From Xanthomarina maritima (GTDB lineage Bacteria; Bacteroidota; Bacteroidia; Flavobacteriales; Flavobacteriaceae), in NCBI RefSeq assembly GCF_008084905.1, contig NZ_VSFC01000042.1, positions 21,499 through 85,498 on the forward strand: DNA of 64,000 bases, read 5' to 3'. The translations under genes and the position numbers were made by a program. The notes beneath the pieces were generated by a model, which was not told the DNA's origin, made no database searches, and worked only from the letters and a program-made list of their open reading frames with translations. Shown here one piece after another: positions 17,646 through 27,647 of this stretch; position 1 is the first letter of the stretch; every line of letters starts with the position of its first letter.

Positions 17646-18548
17646 ATGAATACTTTTCAAGTTTCTATTAAAGAAACTTCCAATAATAGCATTTTAAAAT
17701 TCGAAATTAATCAGTTTATTACACAACATCAAAGCTTCGAATTCAACAACATTGATGAGGCTAAAAATTCGCCATTAGCACAACAATTATTCTATCTACC
17801 ATTTGTAAAAAAAGTTTATATATCTGGCAATTTTATTGCAGTTGAAAGATATAACATTGTAGAATGGAAAGATGTTCAAAATGAAGTAGCTGAACAAATA
17901 GAATCCTATTTAAATGATGGAGGCGTTGTAGTAGAAGAAACTTCAGTGCCAAAAAAAGTGCCTGTTACAGTTTATGCTGAAAGCACTCCTAATCCGTCTG
18001 CTATGAAATTTGTCGCTAATAAAAAATTAGCTACTTCTTCTTTTGAATTTACTTCTATAGACGAAGCCAAACTATCTCCTTTAGCGACAGAATTATTCCA
18101 TTTCCCATTTGTAAAAGGAGTTTTTATAGATGAAAATTTTGTGTCTATTACAAAATATGAGGTTGCTGAATGGAACAATATTACTATGGAACTTCGAGAA
18201 TTTATAAGAAGTTATATAGAACAAGGAAAAGAAATATTACTTCCTGATGCTCAAAAAGTTTTAAATAAAACTACAGAACAATTAGATAAATCTTTCGACG
18301 ATTTAGATGATATTTCTAAACAAATTATCAATATTCTTGAAGAGTATATTAAACCAGCTGTTGCAAGTGATGGTGGAAATATTCAATTCACTTCTTACAA
18401 TCCAGAAAGCAAAGTGGTAGAAGTTGTTTTACAAGGTGCTTGTAGTGGTTGTCCTTCTTCAACCTATACACTTAAGAGTGGTATTGAAAATGTTTTAAAA
18501 GAAATGTTACAAGATAAAATTAGCAGTGTTGTTGCTATAAACGGTTAA
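17646..18548 (+). CDS. NifU family protein (Nfu-type Fe-S carrier) with duplicated N-domain
   Basis: A 300-residue iron-sulfur scaffold or carrier. The C-terminal NifU domain (residues about 223-300) has the cluster-binding CSGC motif at cysteines 266 and 269. Two Nfu N-terminal domains precede it: residues about 2-93 and 107-195. They share IDEAK-SPLA-L-LPFVK and EW motifs, but the first has lost the TPNPSAMKF motif seen in the second. The protein loads 4Fe-4S clusters into targets, and the window is rich in such clients (ActB, QueG). A terminator follows. Confidence 0.93.
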   Translation: MNTFQVSIKETSNNSILKFEINQFITQHQSFEFNNIDEAKNSPLAQQLFYLPFVKKVYISGNFIAVERYNIVEWKDVQNEVAEQIESYLNDGGVVVEETSVPKKVPVTVYAESTPNPSAMKFVANKKLATSSFEFTSIDEAKLSPLATELFHFPFVKGVFIDENFVSITKYEVAEWNNITMELREFIRSYIEQGKEILLPDAQKVLNKTTEQLDKSFDDLDDISKQIINILEEYIKPAVASDGGNIQFTSYNPESKVVEVVLQGACSGCPSSTYTLKSGIENVLKEMLQDKISSVVAING

Positions 18549-18570
18549 ATTTATTAATATATAATAATTG

Positions 18571-18597
18571 AAAGGCGTCCTATATTTGGACGCCTTT
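18571..18597 (+). terminator. Rho-independent terminator after the nfu gene
   Basis: A perfect 10-bp stem (AAAGGCGTCC at 18571-18580 with 18588-18597), a 7-base loop and a T run to 18600, 22 bases after the stop. Confidence 0.87.
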
Positions 18598-18615
18598 TTT
18601 ATGTTTTTAATTCAT

Positions 18616-18623
18616 TAACTTTG
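18616..18623 (+). promoter_or_regulatory. possible -7 box at the DUF255 gene
   Basis: TAACTTTG fits TAnnTTTG but lies only 4 bases before the annotated ATG (18628). If real, the transcript starts at or inside the signal sequence and the translation start would be the ATG at 18694. A -33 element is not evident. Confidence 0.3.
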
Positions 18624-18627
18624 ATAA

Positions 18628-20730
18628 ATGAAGTATCAACTCTTACTTATTTTTGGTATTCTAGTAAGTTGTCAAGGACAAAATAAAAAATCTATGAATC
18701 ATACATATACAAACAACTTAATTCACGAAACCAGTCCTTATCTACTTCAACATGCACATAACCCTGTAGATTGGAATCCATGGAACGAAACTACTCTAAA
18801 AAAGGCGAAAGAAGAAAACAAATTAATATTAGTAAGTGTAGGTTATGCAGCTTGCCATTGGTGTCATGTTATGGAACACGAAAGCTTTGAAGACACTATT
18901 GTTGCTAAGGTTATGAATTCTAAATTCATAAACATTAAAGTGGATAGAGAAGAGCGTCCAGATGTAGACCAAGTCTACATGAATGCTGTCCAACTTATGA
19001 CAGGAAGTGGTGGATGGCCTTTAAATGTTGTAACACTTCCAGATGGCAGACCAGTTTGGGGAGGAACTTATTTTAGAAAAGAACAATGGATAAGTGCCTT
19101 AGAGCAAATCTCAGATTTATATATTAGAAATCCTGAAAAACTTTATGATTATGCAGACAAATTAGAACAAGGTATTAAATCTATGGACATTGTTGCACTT
19201 AATACTAATGAAGCTGAATTTGATGTTGAATATATAGAGGAAACACTAAAAAATTGGGAAACATATTTCGACCATAGAGAAGGTGGACTAAAACGTGCAC
19301 CTAAATTTATGATGCCTAATAATTACCATTTTTTATTACGTTATGCTTATCAATCTAACAATATTAAACTTCAAGAATTTGTAAATCTTACCTTAACTCA
19401 AATGGCATATGGTGGCATCTACGATCAAGTTGGAGGTGGTTTTTCACGCTATGCAACTGACGTGAATTGGCATGTACCACATTTTGAAAAAATGTTATAT
19501 GATAATGGACAGCTTGTTAGTTTATATTCTGATGCCTACCTTATTACTAAAAACAAACTGTACAAAGATGTTGTTTTTGAAACATTAGAGTTTATTAACA
19601 GAGAATTAACCTCAACAAATGGAGCCTTCTACTCTTCTTTAGATGCAGATAGTAATACGCCAGAAGGTCACTTAGAAGAAGGTGCTTTTTATGTTTGGCA
19701 AAAAGAAGAATTACAAAAATTATTAACTTTAGATTTCGACTTGTTTTCAGATTATTACAACATCAACAATTATGGTTTATGGGAAAACAAAAATTATGTT
19801 TTAATAAGAAAGGATGACGATGAAAGCTTTCTTAAAAAACATAATTTATCAATCGAAGCATTAAATGAAAAGAAACAAAACTGGAAACAAATTCTTTTAC
19901 AAACTAGAGACAGAAGATCAAGACCAAGACTAGACGACAAAACTTTAACCTCTTGGAATGCTTTAATGTTAAAAGGTTTTGTAGATGCATATCGTGTGTT
20001 TGAGGAAGAAAACTTTTTAATTTCTGCTGAAAAAAATGCCAATTTCATTATACACAATCAATTGCGTGAAGATGGAGGATTAAATCATAATTTTAAAAAT
20101 AACACAAGTAACATTAATGGTTATTTAGAAGATTATGCAACAACCATAGATGCGTTTATTGGATTATATGAAAACACATTAGATGAAAAATGGCTTAATA
20201 CAGCAAGAGATTTAACCAATTACACTTTCGATTATTTCTATGAAACTTCTAATAGCATGTTTTACTTCACTTCAAACGAAGACCCTTTGTTAGTAACCAG
20301 AAATATAGAATATAGAGATAATGTAATTCCGGCAAGTAATTCTATAATGGCAAAAAACTTATTTAAGTTATCTCATTATTTTGATAATAAGTATTATTAC
20401 AAAACAGCAACTAATATGTTGAATAATGTAAAACCTGAAATTGAAAATTATGGTTCAAACTATTCCAATTGGTTGGATTTAATGCTAAATTACACAAATC
20501 CTTTTTATGAAGTTGCTATTTCTGGACGTGAAGCAACACAAAAAATTAAAGACTTAAATAAATCATATATCCCAAATAAATTAATTATCGGAAGTACTCA
20601 AGAGTCTAACATGCCATTATTAAAAAATAGGTATGTAGAAAATGAAACCTATATTTATGTCTGTGTCAATAAAGCCTGTAAATTACCAGTAAAAGAAATA
20701 GAAAAGGCGATTGAATTATTAAAAAACTAA
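18628..20730 (+). CDS. thioredoxin domain-containing protein (DUF255/YyaL family)
   Basis: A 700-residue protein. Residues 1-15 look like a lipoprotein signal (LVSC, cysteine 15). The next domain (about 24-190) is a thioredoxin-like DUF255 fold with [17 protein letters not shown] and the cysteine pair ACHWCHVME (76 and 79). The remainder resembles an alpha/alpha-barrel of the N-acylglucosamine 2-epimerase type (for example [11 protein letters not shown] and [15 protein letters not shown]). The substrate is unknown. Most homologues start at the equivalent of the ATG at 18694 and are cytoplasmic, so whether this copy is exported depends on the true start. Confidence 0.9.
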   Translation: MKYQLLLIFGILVSCQGQNKKSMNHTYTNNLIHETSPYLLQHAHNPVDWNPWNETTLKKAKEENKLILVSVGYAACHWCHVMEHESFEDTIVAKVMNSKFINIKVDREERPDVDQVYMNAVQLMTGSGGWPLNVVTLPDGRPVWGGTYFRKEQWISALEQISDLYIRNPEKLYDYADKLEQGIKSMDIVALNTNEAEFDVEYIEETLKNWETYFDHREGGLKRAPKFMMPNNYHFLLRYAYQSNNIKLQEFVNLTLTQMAYGGIYDQVGGGFSRYATDVNWHVPHFEKMLYDNGQLVSLYSDAYLITKNKLYKDVVFETLEFINRELTSTNGAFYSSLDADSNTPEGHLEEGAFYVWQKEELQKLLTLDFDLFSDYYNINNYGLWENKNYVLIRKDDDESFLKKHNLSIEALNEKKQNWKQILLQTRDRRSRPRLDDKTLTSWNALMLKGFVDAYRVFEEENFLISAEKNANFIIHNQLREDGGLNHNFKNNTSNINGYLEDYATTIDAFIGLYENTLDEKWLNTARDLTNYTFDYFYETSNSMFYFTSNEDPLLVTRNIEYRDNVIPASNSIMAKNLFKLSHYFDNKYYYKTATNMLNNVKPEIENYGSNYSNWLDLMLNYTNPFYEVAISGREATQKIKDLNKSYIPNKLIIGSTQESNMPLLKNRYVENETYIYVCVNKACKLPVKEIEKAIELLKN

Positions 20731-20735
20731 ATTTT

Positions 20736-21092
20736 GTGGAACTAGTAACTAACATTCTAATTGTATTTATAGCCATAGAACATGGTTACTTTTTAATTTT
20801 GGAAATGTTTTTATGGACCAAACCTAAAGGAATAAAAACTTTTGGATTAAAATCTAAATCTTTTGCTGAAGAAACTAAAGTACTAGCAGCAAATCAAGGA
20901 TTATATAATGGATTCTTAGCAGCAGGACTTCTTTTTTCACTGATTATCAACGATCAAGAAATATCTGTTTTCTTCTTGATTTGTATTTCCATTGCTGGAA
21001 TTTATGGCGCTTATTCAACCGAAAAAATAAGACTATTCTATATCCAATCTTTACCAGCAATTATTACTTTGATTCTCATTTATTTTAAATAA
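20736..21092 (+). CDS. DUF1304 family membrane protein
   Basis: A 118-residue protein with four predicted membrane helices and the family features HGYFLILEMFLW near the N-terminus and NQGLYNGFLAAGL in the middle. DUF1304 proteins are small, widespread integral membrane proteins of unknown function. The start is the GTG at 20736. No ATG fits the family N-terminus, and the length matches the usual 115-125 residues. It begins 5 bases after the DUF255 gene, so the two are co-transcribed. Confidence 0.88.
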   Translation: MELVTNILIVFIAIEHGYFLILEMFLWTKPKGIKTFGLKSKSFAEETKVLAANQGLYNGFLAAGLLFSLIINDQEISVFFLICISIAGIYGAYSTEKIRLFYIQSLPAIITLILIYFK

Positions 21093-21171
21093 TTCATATT
21101 TTCAATCTCTAATTAAACCTCTTGTTACAATCATTTTTTTTAACTTTACTAACTAATTTAAAATCAAAAAT

Positions 21172-21984
21172 ATGAATATCGAAAAATGGACTACTCTAGC
21201 CATCGATTTAGCTACAGAATATGGCATAAAAATATTAGGTGCTATAATTATATGGATTATTGGTTCTTGGGTTATTAAAAAATTATTAAAAGGTACAAGT
21301 ACTGTAATGACTAGAAGAGGATTTGATGAAAGTCTTCAAAAATTCTTACTTAATTTATTAAACTGGACATTTAAAATATTATTAATTCTTGCCATTTTAT
21401 CTCAACTTGGTGTAGAAACAACTTCATTTGCTGCTATTCTTGCTGCAGCTGGTTTAGCAGTTGGATTAGCTCTTCAAGGGTCTTTAGGTAATTTTGCTGG
21501 AGGTGTTTTAATTATGATATTCAAACCTATTAAAATTGGAGATTTAGTTGAAGCACAAGGGGAGATTGGTGTCGTAAAAGAAATTGAAATTTTTACCACC
21601 AAATTAGTTGGACTTTCTAATAAAGAAATTATCATTCCTAATGGAGCACTTTCAAATGGAAATATAGTTAATTATTCTACGGAAGGAACTAGAAGAGTCG
21701 ATTTAACTATTGGTGTAGGTTATGATTCTGATATTAAGAAAACAAAAGAAGTATTAATGAATGTGTTAACATCAAACCCTAAAGTAATAGCAGATCCTGC
21801 ACCTACAGTTAACGTTTCTGAATTAGCAGATAGCTCTATAAATTTTGCGGTTAGACCTTGGTGTAAAACTGAAGATTATTGGGCTGTTTTCTTTGAGTCA
21901 ACTGAAAACATAAAAGAAGCTCTTGATGCTGCTGGAATAGAAATTCCTTATCCACATCAAGTTGAAATTCAGAAAAAAGGATAA
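21172..21984 (+). CDS. mechanosensitive ion channel, MscS family
   Basis: A 270-residue small MscS-type channel that opens under membrane tension to release solutes during osmotic downshock. It has three membrane helices: residues about 17-35, 63-83 and a pore helix ending GLAVGLALQGSLGNFAGGVLIM. The cytoplasmic beta domain begins PIKIGDLVEAQGEIGVVKEI and the C-terminal alpha/beta vestibule domain follows. Length is typical for the minimal type. It is separated from the DUF1304 gene by 79 bases and converges on tsaB, with its stop one base from the tsaB stop. Confidence 0.94.
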   Translation: MNIEKWTTLAIDLATEYGIKILGAIIIWIIGSWVIKKLLKGTSTVMTRRGFDESLQKFLLNLLNWTFKILLILAILSQLGVETTSFAAILAAAGLAVGLALQGSLGNFAGGVLIMIFKPIKIGDLVEAQGEIGVVKEIEIFTTKLVGLSNKEIIIPNGALSNGNIVNYSTEGTRRVDLTIGVGYDSDIKKTKEVLMNVLTSNPKVIADPAPTVNVSELADSSINFAVRPWCKTEDYWAVFFESTENIKEALDAAGIEIPYPHQVEIQKKG

Positions 21985-21985
21985 A

Positions 21986-22660
21986 TTATTTAGATTTTGG
22001 CTTTAAGGCTATAAAATCTTTTAAATAAAAAGGTTCAAAATAAGCGACATCTTCGATGTCGTTTTTTTTGTACTTATGGTAAGCTATTAAGCTCATTTCA
22101 TTTGCTGAAGGTAATTTGTTTTCTATAAAATTAGCATTTTTATGTTGAATAATTGTTTTAGATTTATCAACTCCATTTCCAATAAAATAAACTGGTCCTT
22201 TTTCTAAATAATTATTAAAAGAATCTGCTTCTAGAATTTGAGCTTCTACAGCACGAATTTCATTATATTTTTCATCAAAAACTGCTGAATACACTTCCAA
22301 CCGTCTAGCATCAAGCATGGGAATAATTACACCTTCATCAATTTTTACCTGATGTGCTAAAGCCTCTAAGGTAGACACTGAAATTAAGGGCTTCCCTAAA
22401 GCAAAACAAAGGCCTTTTGCAGCTGAAACTCCAATTCTCAATCCAGTATAAGAACCTGGTCCTTTACTAACTGAAATAGCTCCTAATTGAGTCGCTTTTA
22501 AATTATTTTCTGCTAGAATTCTTTCAATAAAAACATGTAAACGCTCTGCATGAGAATATTCTTTACTATTATCTTCTAAAAGTGCAAAAGTCTCTCCTTG
22601 ATAAGAAAGAGAGACTGAGCAATTTGTTGTAGTTGTTTCTATGCTTAATATTGTTTCCAC
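21986..22660 (-). CDS. tsaB: tRNA threonylcarbamoyladenosine biosynthesis protein TsaB
   Basis: Partner of TsaD in the complex that transfers the threonylcarbamoyl group to A37 of ANN-decoding tRNAs. The 224-residue chain has the ASKHA-type opening LSIETTTTNCSVSL and the diagnostic KGPGSYTGLRIG motif near residue 66. It lies 4 bases after the TolC gene, so it appears to ride at the end of the efflux operon, an arrangement with no obvious functional link. Confidence 0.95.
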   Translation of the reverse strand: METILSIETTTTNCSVSLSYQGETFALLEDNSKEYSHAERLHVFIERILAENNLKATQLGAISVSKGPGSYTGLRIGVSAAKGLCFALGKPLISVSTLEALAHQVKIDEGVIIPMLDARRLEVYSAVFDEKYNEIRAVEAQILEADSFNNYLEKGPVYFIGNGVDKSKTIIQHKNANFIENKLPSANEMSLIAYHKYKKNDIEDVAYFEPFYLKDFIALKPKSK

Positions 22661-22664
22661 TTAT

Positions 22665-23993
22665 TTAATCTACTAAAGATTTGCCAAGGTAAAAATCTAA
22701 CACTTTTGTTTTAAATACAAAATCGTATTTTGAATTAGTAAGATTAGATTGAGCATTTACTAATTGGATTCTTGTTTGTTCTAAATCGAACGCGTTTAAA
22801 GCTCCCATATTATATCTTTCTTGTGCATTTAAAAAAGATAATTCTTGAGCTTCTACAGCTTTTTTAGAAGCTTCGTATGTTTTATATGCTGCCTTAGCAT
22901 CTGTAAAAGCACGTTGAATGTTACTCTCCAAATCTAATCTTGCTTGCTCTAAATCTAAAACCCTGTTTTCTTGTTGAATTTTAGTTTTTGCCACATTTGT
23001 TTTATTATCATAACCTGAAAATATTGGTATAGCAACATTTACTTGAAAATTATGAGATTTTTGATCATTCAACTGATCAAAGAATGAAGCCTCATCATCT
23101 GTTAAATTAGAAAAGAATACATTAGTTCCAAAGCCATATCCAAAGGTCACACTTGGTAAAAAACCACTTTTTGCTAAATCTGTACTTAACTTTGAATTTT
23201 CTATGTTCTTCTCAGCTACTTTAACTTCTGGTCTATTCGCATAAGCATATTCCAAAATTGGATTAACATCATTATACATTAATGCTGCCGAAGGACTTTC
23301 GATATCTTCAATAGCTACTTGAAACCCTTCATAAGGAAGTTGTAAAAATTGTGATAAACTAAGTAAAGCTAAATCGTAATTATTTTGAGCAATAGTTAAG
23401 TTTTGTTCATCTAGACTAGCTGTAGCAACAGCATCATAAACATTAGCTCTTGGTTGAACTCCAGCATCAACCAATTTATTAACTTGCTCTACTTGTGTTT
23501 TAGAAAAATCTACTTGTGCTAATGCTATTTCTAAATTCTCTTTATTAAACAACACATTTAAATAAGCATTTACCACATTTAAAGAAATATCATCTCTAAT
23601 TCGATCTAGCTCCATCTGATTTATCTCTAAATTAAGTTGAGCTTGTTTGTACAAATTTGTATTTCTAAAACCATTAAAAATAGTCTGATTTAAATTTAGT
23701 CCAAGATTAGTGTTGTGACTTGTTCTATCCACAAACTGCCCTTGAAAGACTTCTTGATTCCCTAAGTTTAAACTTTGACTTGCTCTAGCACTTACAGATG
23801 GTAAAAAATTACCTTTCGTTTCAATAATATCTTGCTCATTTGATAATAGTACATTAGCCCCTTTTCTAACTGTTATATTATTCTCTAAGGCATAATTTAC
23901 ACATTCCTCAAGTGTCCATAATTTCTCTTGAGCAATTGAAGTAACACTTATAACAAGAATTAATATTGTTGTTGCAAATATGTTTTTATTCAT
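22665..23993 (-). CDS. TolC family outer membrane efflux protein
   Basis: An outer-membrane channel tunnel for a tripartite exporter. The start taken is the ATG at 23993-23991 (MNKNIFATT), which overlaps the end of the adaptor gene and begins a good signal peptide ending SIAQE. Two further in-frame ATGs lie up to 9 bases upstream. The mature chain opens LWTLEECVNYALENN and has the duplicated TolC coiled-coil halves, including QTIFNGFRN and IPIFSGYDNK. It has about 442 residues. Together with the adaptor and the ABC genes upstream it completes a MacAB-TolC-like system. Confidence 0.93.
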   Translation of the reverse strand: MNKNIFATTILILVISVTSIAQEKLWTLEECVNYALENNITVRKGANVLLSNEQDIIETKGNFLPSVSARASQSLNLGNQEVFQGQFVDRTSHNTNLGLNLNQTIFNGFRNTNLYKQAQLNLEINQMELDRIRDDISLNVVNAYLNVLFNKENLEIALAQVDFSKTQVEQVNKLVDAGVQPRANVYDAVATASLDEQNLTIAQNNYDLALLSLSQFLQLPYEGFQVAIEDIESPSAALMYNDVNPILEYAYANRPEVKVAEKNIENSKLSTDLAKSGFLPSVTFGYGFGTNVFFSNLTDDEASFFDQLNDQKSHNFQVNVAIPIFSGYDNKTNVAKTKIQQENRVLDLEQARLDLESNIQRAFTDAKAAYKTYEASKKAVEAQELSFLNAQERYNMGALNAFDLEQTRIQLVNAQSNLTNSKYDFVFKTKVLDFYLGKSLVD

Positions 23994-25101
23994 CTTCATC
24001 ATTATTATCTTTAGATGCTTTGTTCCAAACTTTTATTTTATCTCCTTCAGCGACACCTTCTAAAATTTCAACATTAATTCCATCTGAAATTCCTAACTCA
24101 ACATATTTTTCTTCGTAAGAATTATCTTCTTTAAGTATTTCTACAAAAGGTTTCTCTGTAATTCTATTAAATTGAAGTAGCGCTTCTTTGATTACTAAAA
24201 CACTGTCTTTACTTTCCATATCAATTTCAGCGTTAGCACTATATCCAGCTCTAATTTTAGTTGAAGGAGTTACAGTAACATCTGCTTTAATAGTAAATTG
24301 TACAGCACCACTTTCTTCTAAACCTTTTGGAGCAACAAATGTTAATATGGCAGGAAATTCTTGTTCGTTTAATGCTCCTAATACAACTCTAATTTCTTTA
24401 CCTTCTTCAATTTTACCCACTTCAGCTTCATCAACTTTTCCTTCAAAAATCATTTTGCTCATATCTGCAATTGTAGCAACTGTTGTTCCTGCATTAAAGC
24501 TATTTGATTCGATTACTTGGTCTCCTTCACGAACTGGTATTTCTAAAACTGTACCAGGAATTTGCGCAACAATATTTGTGTTTGCTGAACCTCCACCAGA
24601 AAGAGATCCTTGTTTAATAATTTGAAAATCGTTTTGAGCTTGAATTAAAGATTCTTTTGCTTGATTATAAGATAACTCACTATTTTCAAAATCTTGTTTA
24701 GAAATAACTCCTTTTTCGAAAAGTCCTTTATTTCTATTGTATAGAATTTGAGCATTATCTAAATCTAATCTTGCAGTACGTATTCTACTATTAGCACTTG
24801 CCAAGTTTTGCTCATTAGGTACCACGCGAATCTTAGCTATAAGATCTCCTTTCTTAACGATATCTCCTTCTTCAACTAAAATTTTATCTATAATTCCAGC
24901 AATTTGAGGTTTTAACTCAATTTCTTCTTCTGGATTTAATTTACCAGTAGCAACTACTTTTGTATTTATTGAAGTGTAAAAAGGCTCTTCAACTTTATAA
25001 TCTTCAACTGCTTTAGAATTAGAGTCTTTAAAATACTTAATTACCCATATAAAAAGTATTAGCAATACTATTCCAATGATGATTTTTACTGTTTTATTCA
25101 T
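23986..25101 (-). CDS. efflux periplasmic adaptor subunit (MacA/HlyD-like)
   Basis: A 371-residue membrane-fusion protein with one N-terminal membrane anchor (residues about 6-23). It has a split lipoyl domain (EIELKPQIAGIIDKILVEEGDIVKKGDL at the front and TVLEIPVREGDQVI after the hairpin), an alpha-helical hairpin between them (residues about 113-170), and beta-barrel and membrane-proximal domains. It bridges the inner-membrane ABC permeases to the TolC protein encoded next. The last residues are acidic (NDEDE). Substrates cannot be inferred; MacA homologues handle macrolides, peptides or lipids. Confidence 0.93.
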   Translation of the reverse strand: MNKTVKIIIGIVLLILFIWVIKYFKDSNSKAVEDYKVEEPFYTSINTKVVATGKLNPEEEIELKPQIAGIIDKILVEEGDIVKKGDLIAKIRVVPNEQNLASANSRIRTARLDLDNAQILYNRNKGLFEKGVISKQDFENSELSYNQAKESLIQAQNDFQIIKQGSLSGGGSANTNIVAQIPGTVLEIPVREGDQVIESNSFNAGTTVATIADMSKMIFEGKVDEAEVGKIEEGKEIRVVLGALNEQEFPAILTFVAPKGLEESGAVQFTIKADVTVTPSTKIRAGYSANAEIDMESKDSVLVIKEALLQFNRITEKPFVEILKEDNSYEEKYVELGISDGINVEILEGVAEGDKIKVWNKASKDNNDEDE

Positions 25102-25171
25102 TTTTCTTTTATTATTGTTTTGGTTTGTTTTATGACTCTTGTCAATAAGTCATTCATTTTATTTTGATTGA

Positions 25172-26416
25172 TTATTCTTCTCTTAATGCATCAATTGGCT
25201 TGATACTAGTTGCTTTAAATGCTGGAATTAAACCTATCAAGGTACCTAATACTACCAATATTATTAATGCTATAAATACAACTGCTATTGAAACAGAAGC
25301 ATTAACAATTACTGCTTCGTCTCCTTGCCCAAATGCTGAGTCTATTCCAATTAATATCCACCCTCCTGTTAATATTCCAAAAAATCCTGCTAGTAATGTA
25401 ATAAAAACTGCTTCTACTACTATTTGTCTTTTAATTTCGAAAGGTGTTGCACCTAAAGCACGACGAACACCTATTTCTTTTGTTCTTTCTTTTACCGTAA
25501 TAAGCAGAATGTTTCCAATTGCAAAGACACCAGCAATTAGTGTTGCAATACCAACAAACCAAGTTAAAAACTGCATACCTATTAAAAACCCTGTAACTTT
25601 TGCAAATTCTTTACCAAGGTTAAAACTTCCAAAAGCTCTTTTATCTTCTGGGTGAATGTTATTTAAATTTCGTAGAATAAGTTTGGCATCTGCTTCTATT
25701 TGTTCAATATCATAATCTGGTTTTCCTGTAAGCATCATAAAACCTATGTCATCTCCTTGATTATAAATTTGTTGAAAAGTTGAAAAAGGAATATGTATGT
25801 CGCTACTTGGTCCCATATTTACATTACCAACTTCAAACATCCCTATAACAGTAAAGTTCATTCCGTTTATTTGCATAAACTCACCAATCATTTCGGTATC
25901 TTTTTCAAACAATTGTTTGTAAATATCTTCAGAAATAACTGCTACTTTTCTATTCTCATCAATATCTGTTTGATTAAGAAATCGACCTCTAATTAATTTT
26001 TTCTTTTGAACTTTATCTAATAAAGGAAAATCGCCATTAATACCATACGTACCAGATAGTTTATCTTTTACAACGAAAGCTTGATTTTGGTTTCTTGGAA
26101 CAACAAACTCAATACCTTCAACATTCTCTTCAACTATTTTAGCATCAGATAGAGTTAACCTAACTCTCTTTCCTTCTTGAAATCCTTTGAATGGTTTGCT
26201 GGTGCTTTGTCCCCAAACAAAAACGCTATTTGTAGCAAAGCTTCCAAAAAGTCTGTTAAATGAATTTTCTATACCTTTAGCGGAACCTAAAAGACCTATA
26301 AGAAGTAAAATTCCCCACCAAACACCAACCATTGTAAGCATCGATCTTAGTTTGTTTTTACTAAGACTATCCCATACTTCTTGCCAAGTGTCTCTTTCGA
26401 ATAAAAATTTAAACAT
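25172..26416 (-). CDS. ABC transporter permease (MacB/FtsX-type)
   Basis: A 414-residue permease with four membrane helices in the MacB pattern: one near residues 25-47, a large periplasmic core domain (about 50-270), and three C-terminal helices around 280-400 with the family motif KERTKEIGVRRALGATP. It lies directly after a paralogous permease gene (1-base gap), so the exporter probably uses a heterodimer of the two. The ATPase is the first gene of the unit. Confidence 0.94.
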   Translation of the reverse strand: MFKFLFERDTWQEVWDSLSKNKLRSMLTMVGVWWGILLLIGLLGSAKGIENSFNRLFGSFATNSVFVWGQSTSKPFKGFQEGKRVRLTLSDAKIVEENVEGIEFVVPRNQNQAFVVKDKLSGTYGINGDFPLLDKVQKKKLIRGRFLNQTDIDENRKVAVISEDIYKQLFEKDTEMIGEFMQINGMNFTVIGMFEVGNVNMGPSSDIHIPFSTFQQIYNQGDDIGFMMLTGKPDYDIEQIEADAKLILRNLNNIHPEDKRAFGSFNLGKEFAKVTGFLIGMQFLTWFVGIATLIAGVFAIGNILLITVKERTKEIGVRRALGATPFEIKRQIVVEAVFITLLAGFFGILTGGWILIGIDSAFGQGDEAVIVNASVSIAVVFIALIILVVLGTLIGLIPAFKATSIKPIDALREE

Positions 26417-26417
26417 A

Positions 26418-27647
26418 TTAATCGTCTCTTAAGGCTACTATTGGTTTGATTTGCGATGCTTTTTTAGCAGGTAAATACCCTGCAATTCCACCAGCTATAA
26501 TAAGTGTAATAGTTGCTCCAACAACTAATGTTGTGCTCACACTTGGGTCTTTTATAAAATAGGTTTCTAAGCTAGGTCCAACAAATTCTAAAACTCCCAT
26601 CCCTATTAATAAACCTATATAACCAGCAATTGCAGTTATTAAAATAGATTCCATTAAAATAATAGAGATAATAGAATTTGGTGAAGCACCTAATGCTTTA
26701 CGAATACCTATTTCTTTAGTACGTTCTTTTACAATAAAAATCATGATGTTACTTACACCTACTATTCCTGCTATTAAAGTTCCAAAACCAATAACAATTA
26801 TAATAACTCCAAGACCAAAAGTCATCTGGTTTACAGATTTAGATTCGTTTGCTAAATTTCTTACTCGAATAGCTCTTTGATCATTTAGAGCAACATCAAA
26901 TCTGTCTTTTAAGTCTCTAGTTAATGCATTACTAAAAGAAATTGCTTTATCGTAATCCATCTCTGGATTGTAAGTTAAATTTATTTGGTCTATATAATCA
27001 TTATTGCCATACACTCGTTGCGCTGTACTAAAAGGCATATAAATTAATCTCTCTTCATCATCTCCACCATCGTCTTCAAAAATTCCTACAATTTTATATT
27101 GCAACCCATTTAAACTTAAATATTTACCTAAGGCTGTAGTTTTTAAAAACAAATCTTGTTCTACAAGTCTTCCAATAACAATTATTTTCGACTTATTATC
27201 GACATCTAATTGGTTGATATATCTACCCTCTTTAATTTTAGTATTCTCCAAATATTGATGATCTGGATGGACAGCTCTTACAGAGTAAGAATCTTTTTCG
27301 TTTCTAAAAGAGGCATTAACATTTAAATAAATTCTAGAAGTTATGTATTGTACTTTATCTCCATACTCTTCTTTTATATAATCTAAATCCTTGTTTTTAA
27401 ACTGAATTTGTCTTCCAGCCTGAAACCCCTTATTTGCTTTTGTAGTGGTTCCTGATTGAATAAAAATGGAATTATTAGCATCGTCTGCAAAGGCTTCTGC
27501 AAAGGTGTTATTTAAACCATTTGCAATTCCAAATAGAATAGTAAATAACAAAATAGCAAATGCCACAGTAAAACCAGATAAAACACTTCTGGTTCTGTTC
27601 ATATTAATACTTTGAAATATTTCTCTCCAAAGATCTCTATCAAACAT
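26418..27647 (-). CDS. ABC transporter permease (MacB/FtsX-type)
   Basis: A 409-residue paralogue of the next permease with the same layout: helix 1 near residue 22-45, a periplasmic MacB core domain, and three C-terminal helices containing KERTKEIGIRKALGASP. Its start overlaps the end of the ATPase gene by 8 bases, which indicates translational coupling. Conserved N-terminal MFDRDLWREIFQSI resembles the MFKFLFERDTWQEVW of its partner. Confidence 0.94.
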   Translation of the reverse strand: MFDRDLWREIFQSINMNRTRSVLSGFTVAFAILLFTILFGIANGLNNTFAEAFADDANNSIFIQSGTTTKANKGFQAGRQIQFKNKDLDYIKEEYGDKVQYITSRIYLNVNASFRNEKDSYSVRAVHPDHQYLENTKIKEGRYINQLDVDNKSKIIVIGRLVEQDLFLKTTALGKYLSLNGLQYKIVGIFEDDGGDDEERLIYMPFSTAQRVYGNNDYIDQINLTYNPEMDYDKAISFSNALTRDLKDRFDVALNDQRAIRVRNLANESKSVNQMTFGLGVIIIVIGFGTLIAGIVGVSNIMIFIVKERTKEIGIRKALGASPNSIISIILMESILITAIAGYIGLLIGMGVLEFVGPSLETYFIKDPSVSTTLVVGATITLIIAGGIAGYLPAKKASQIKPIVALRDD

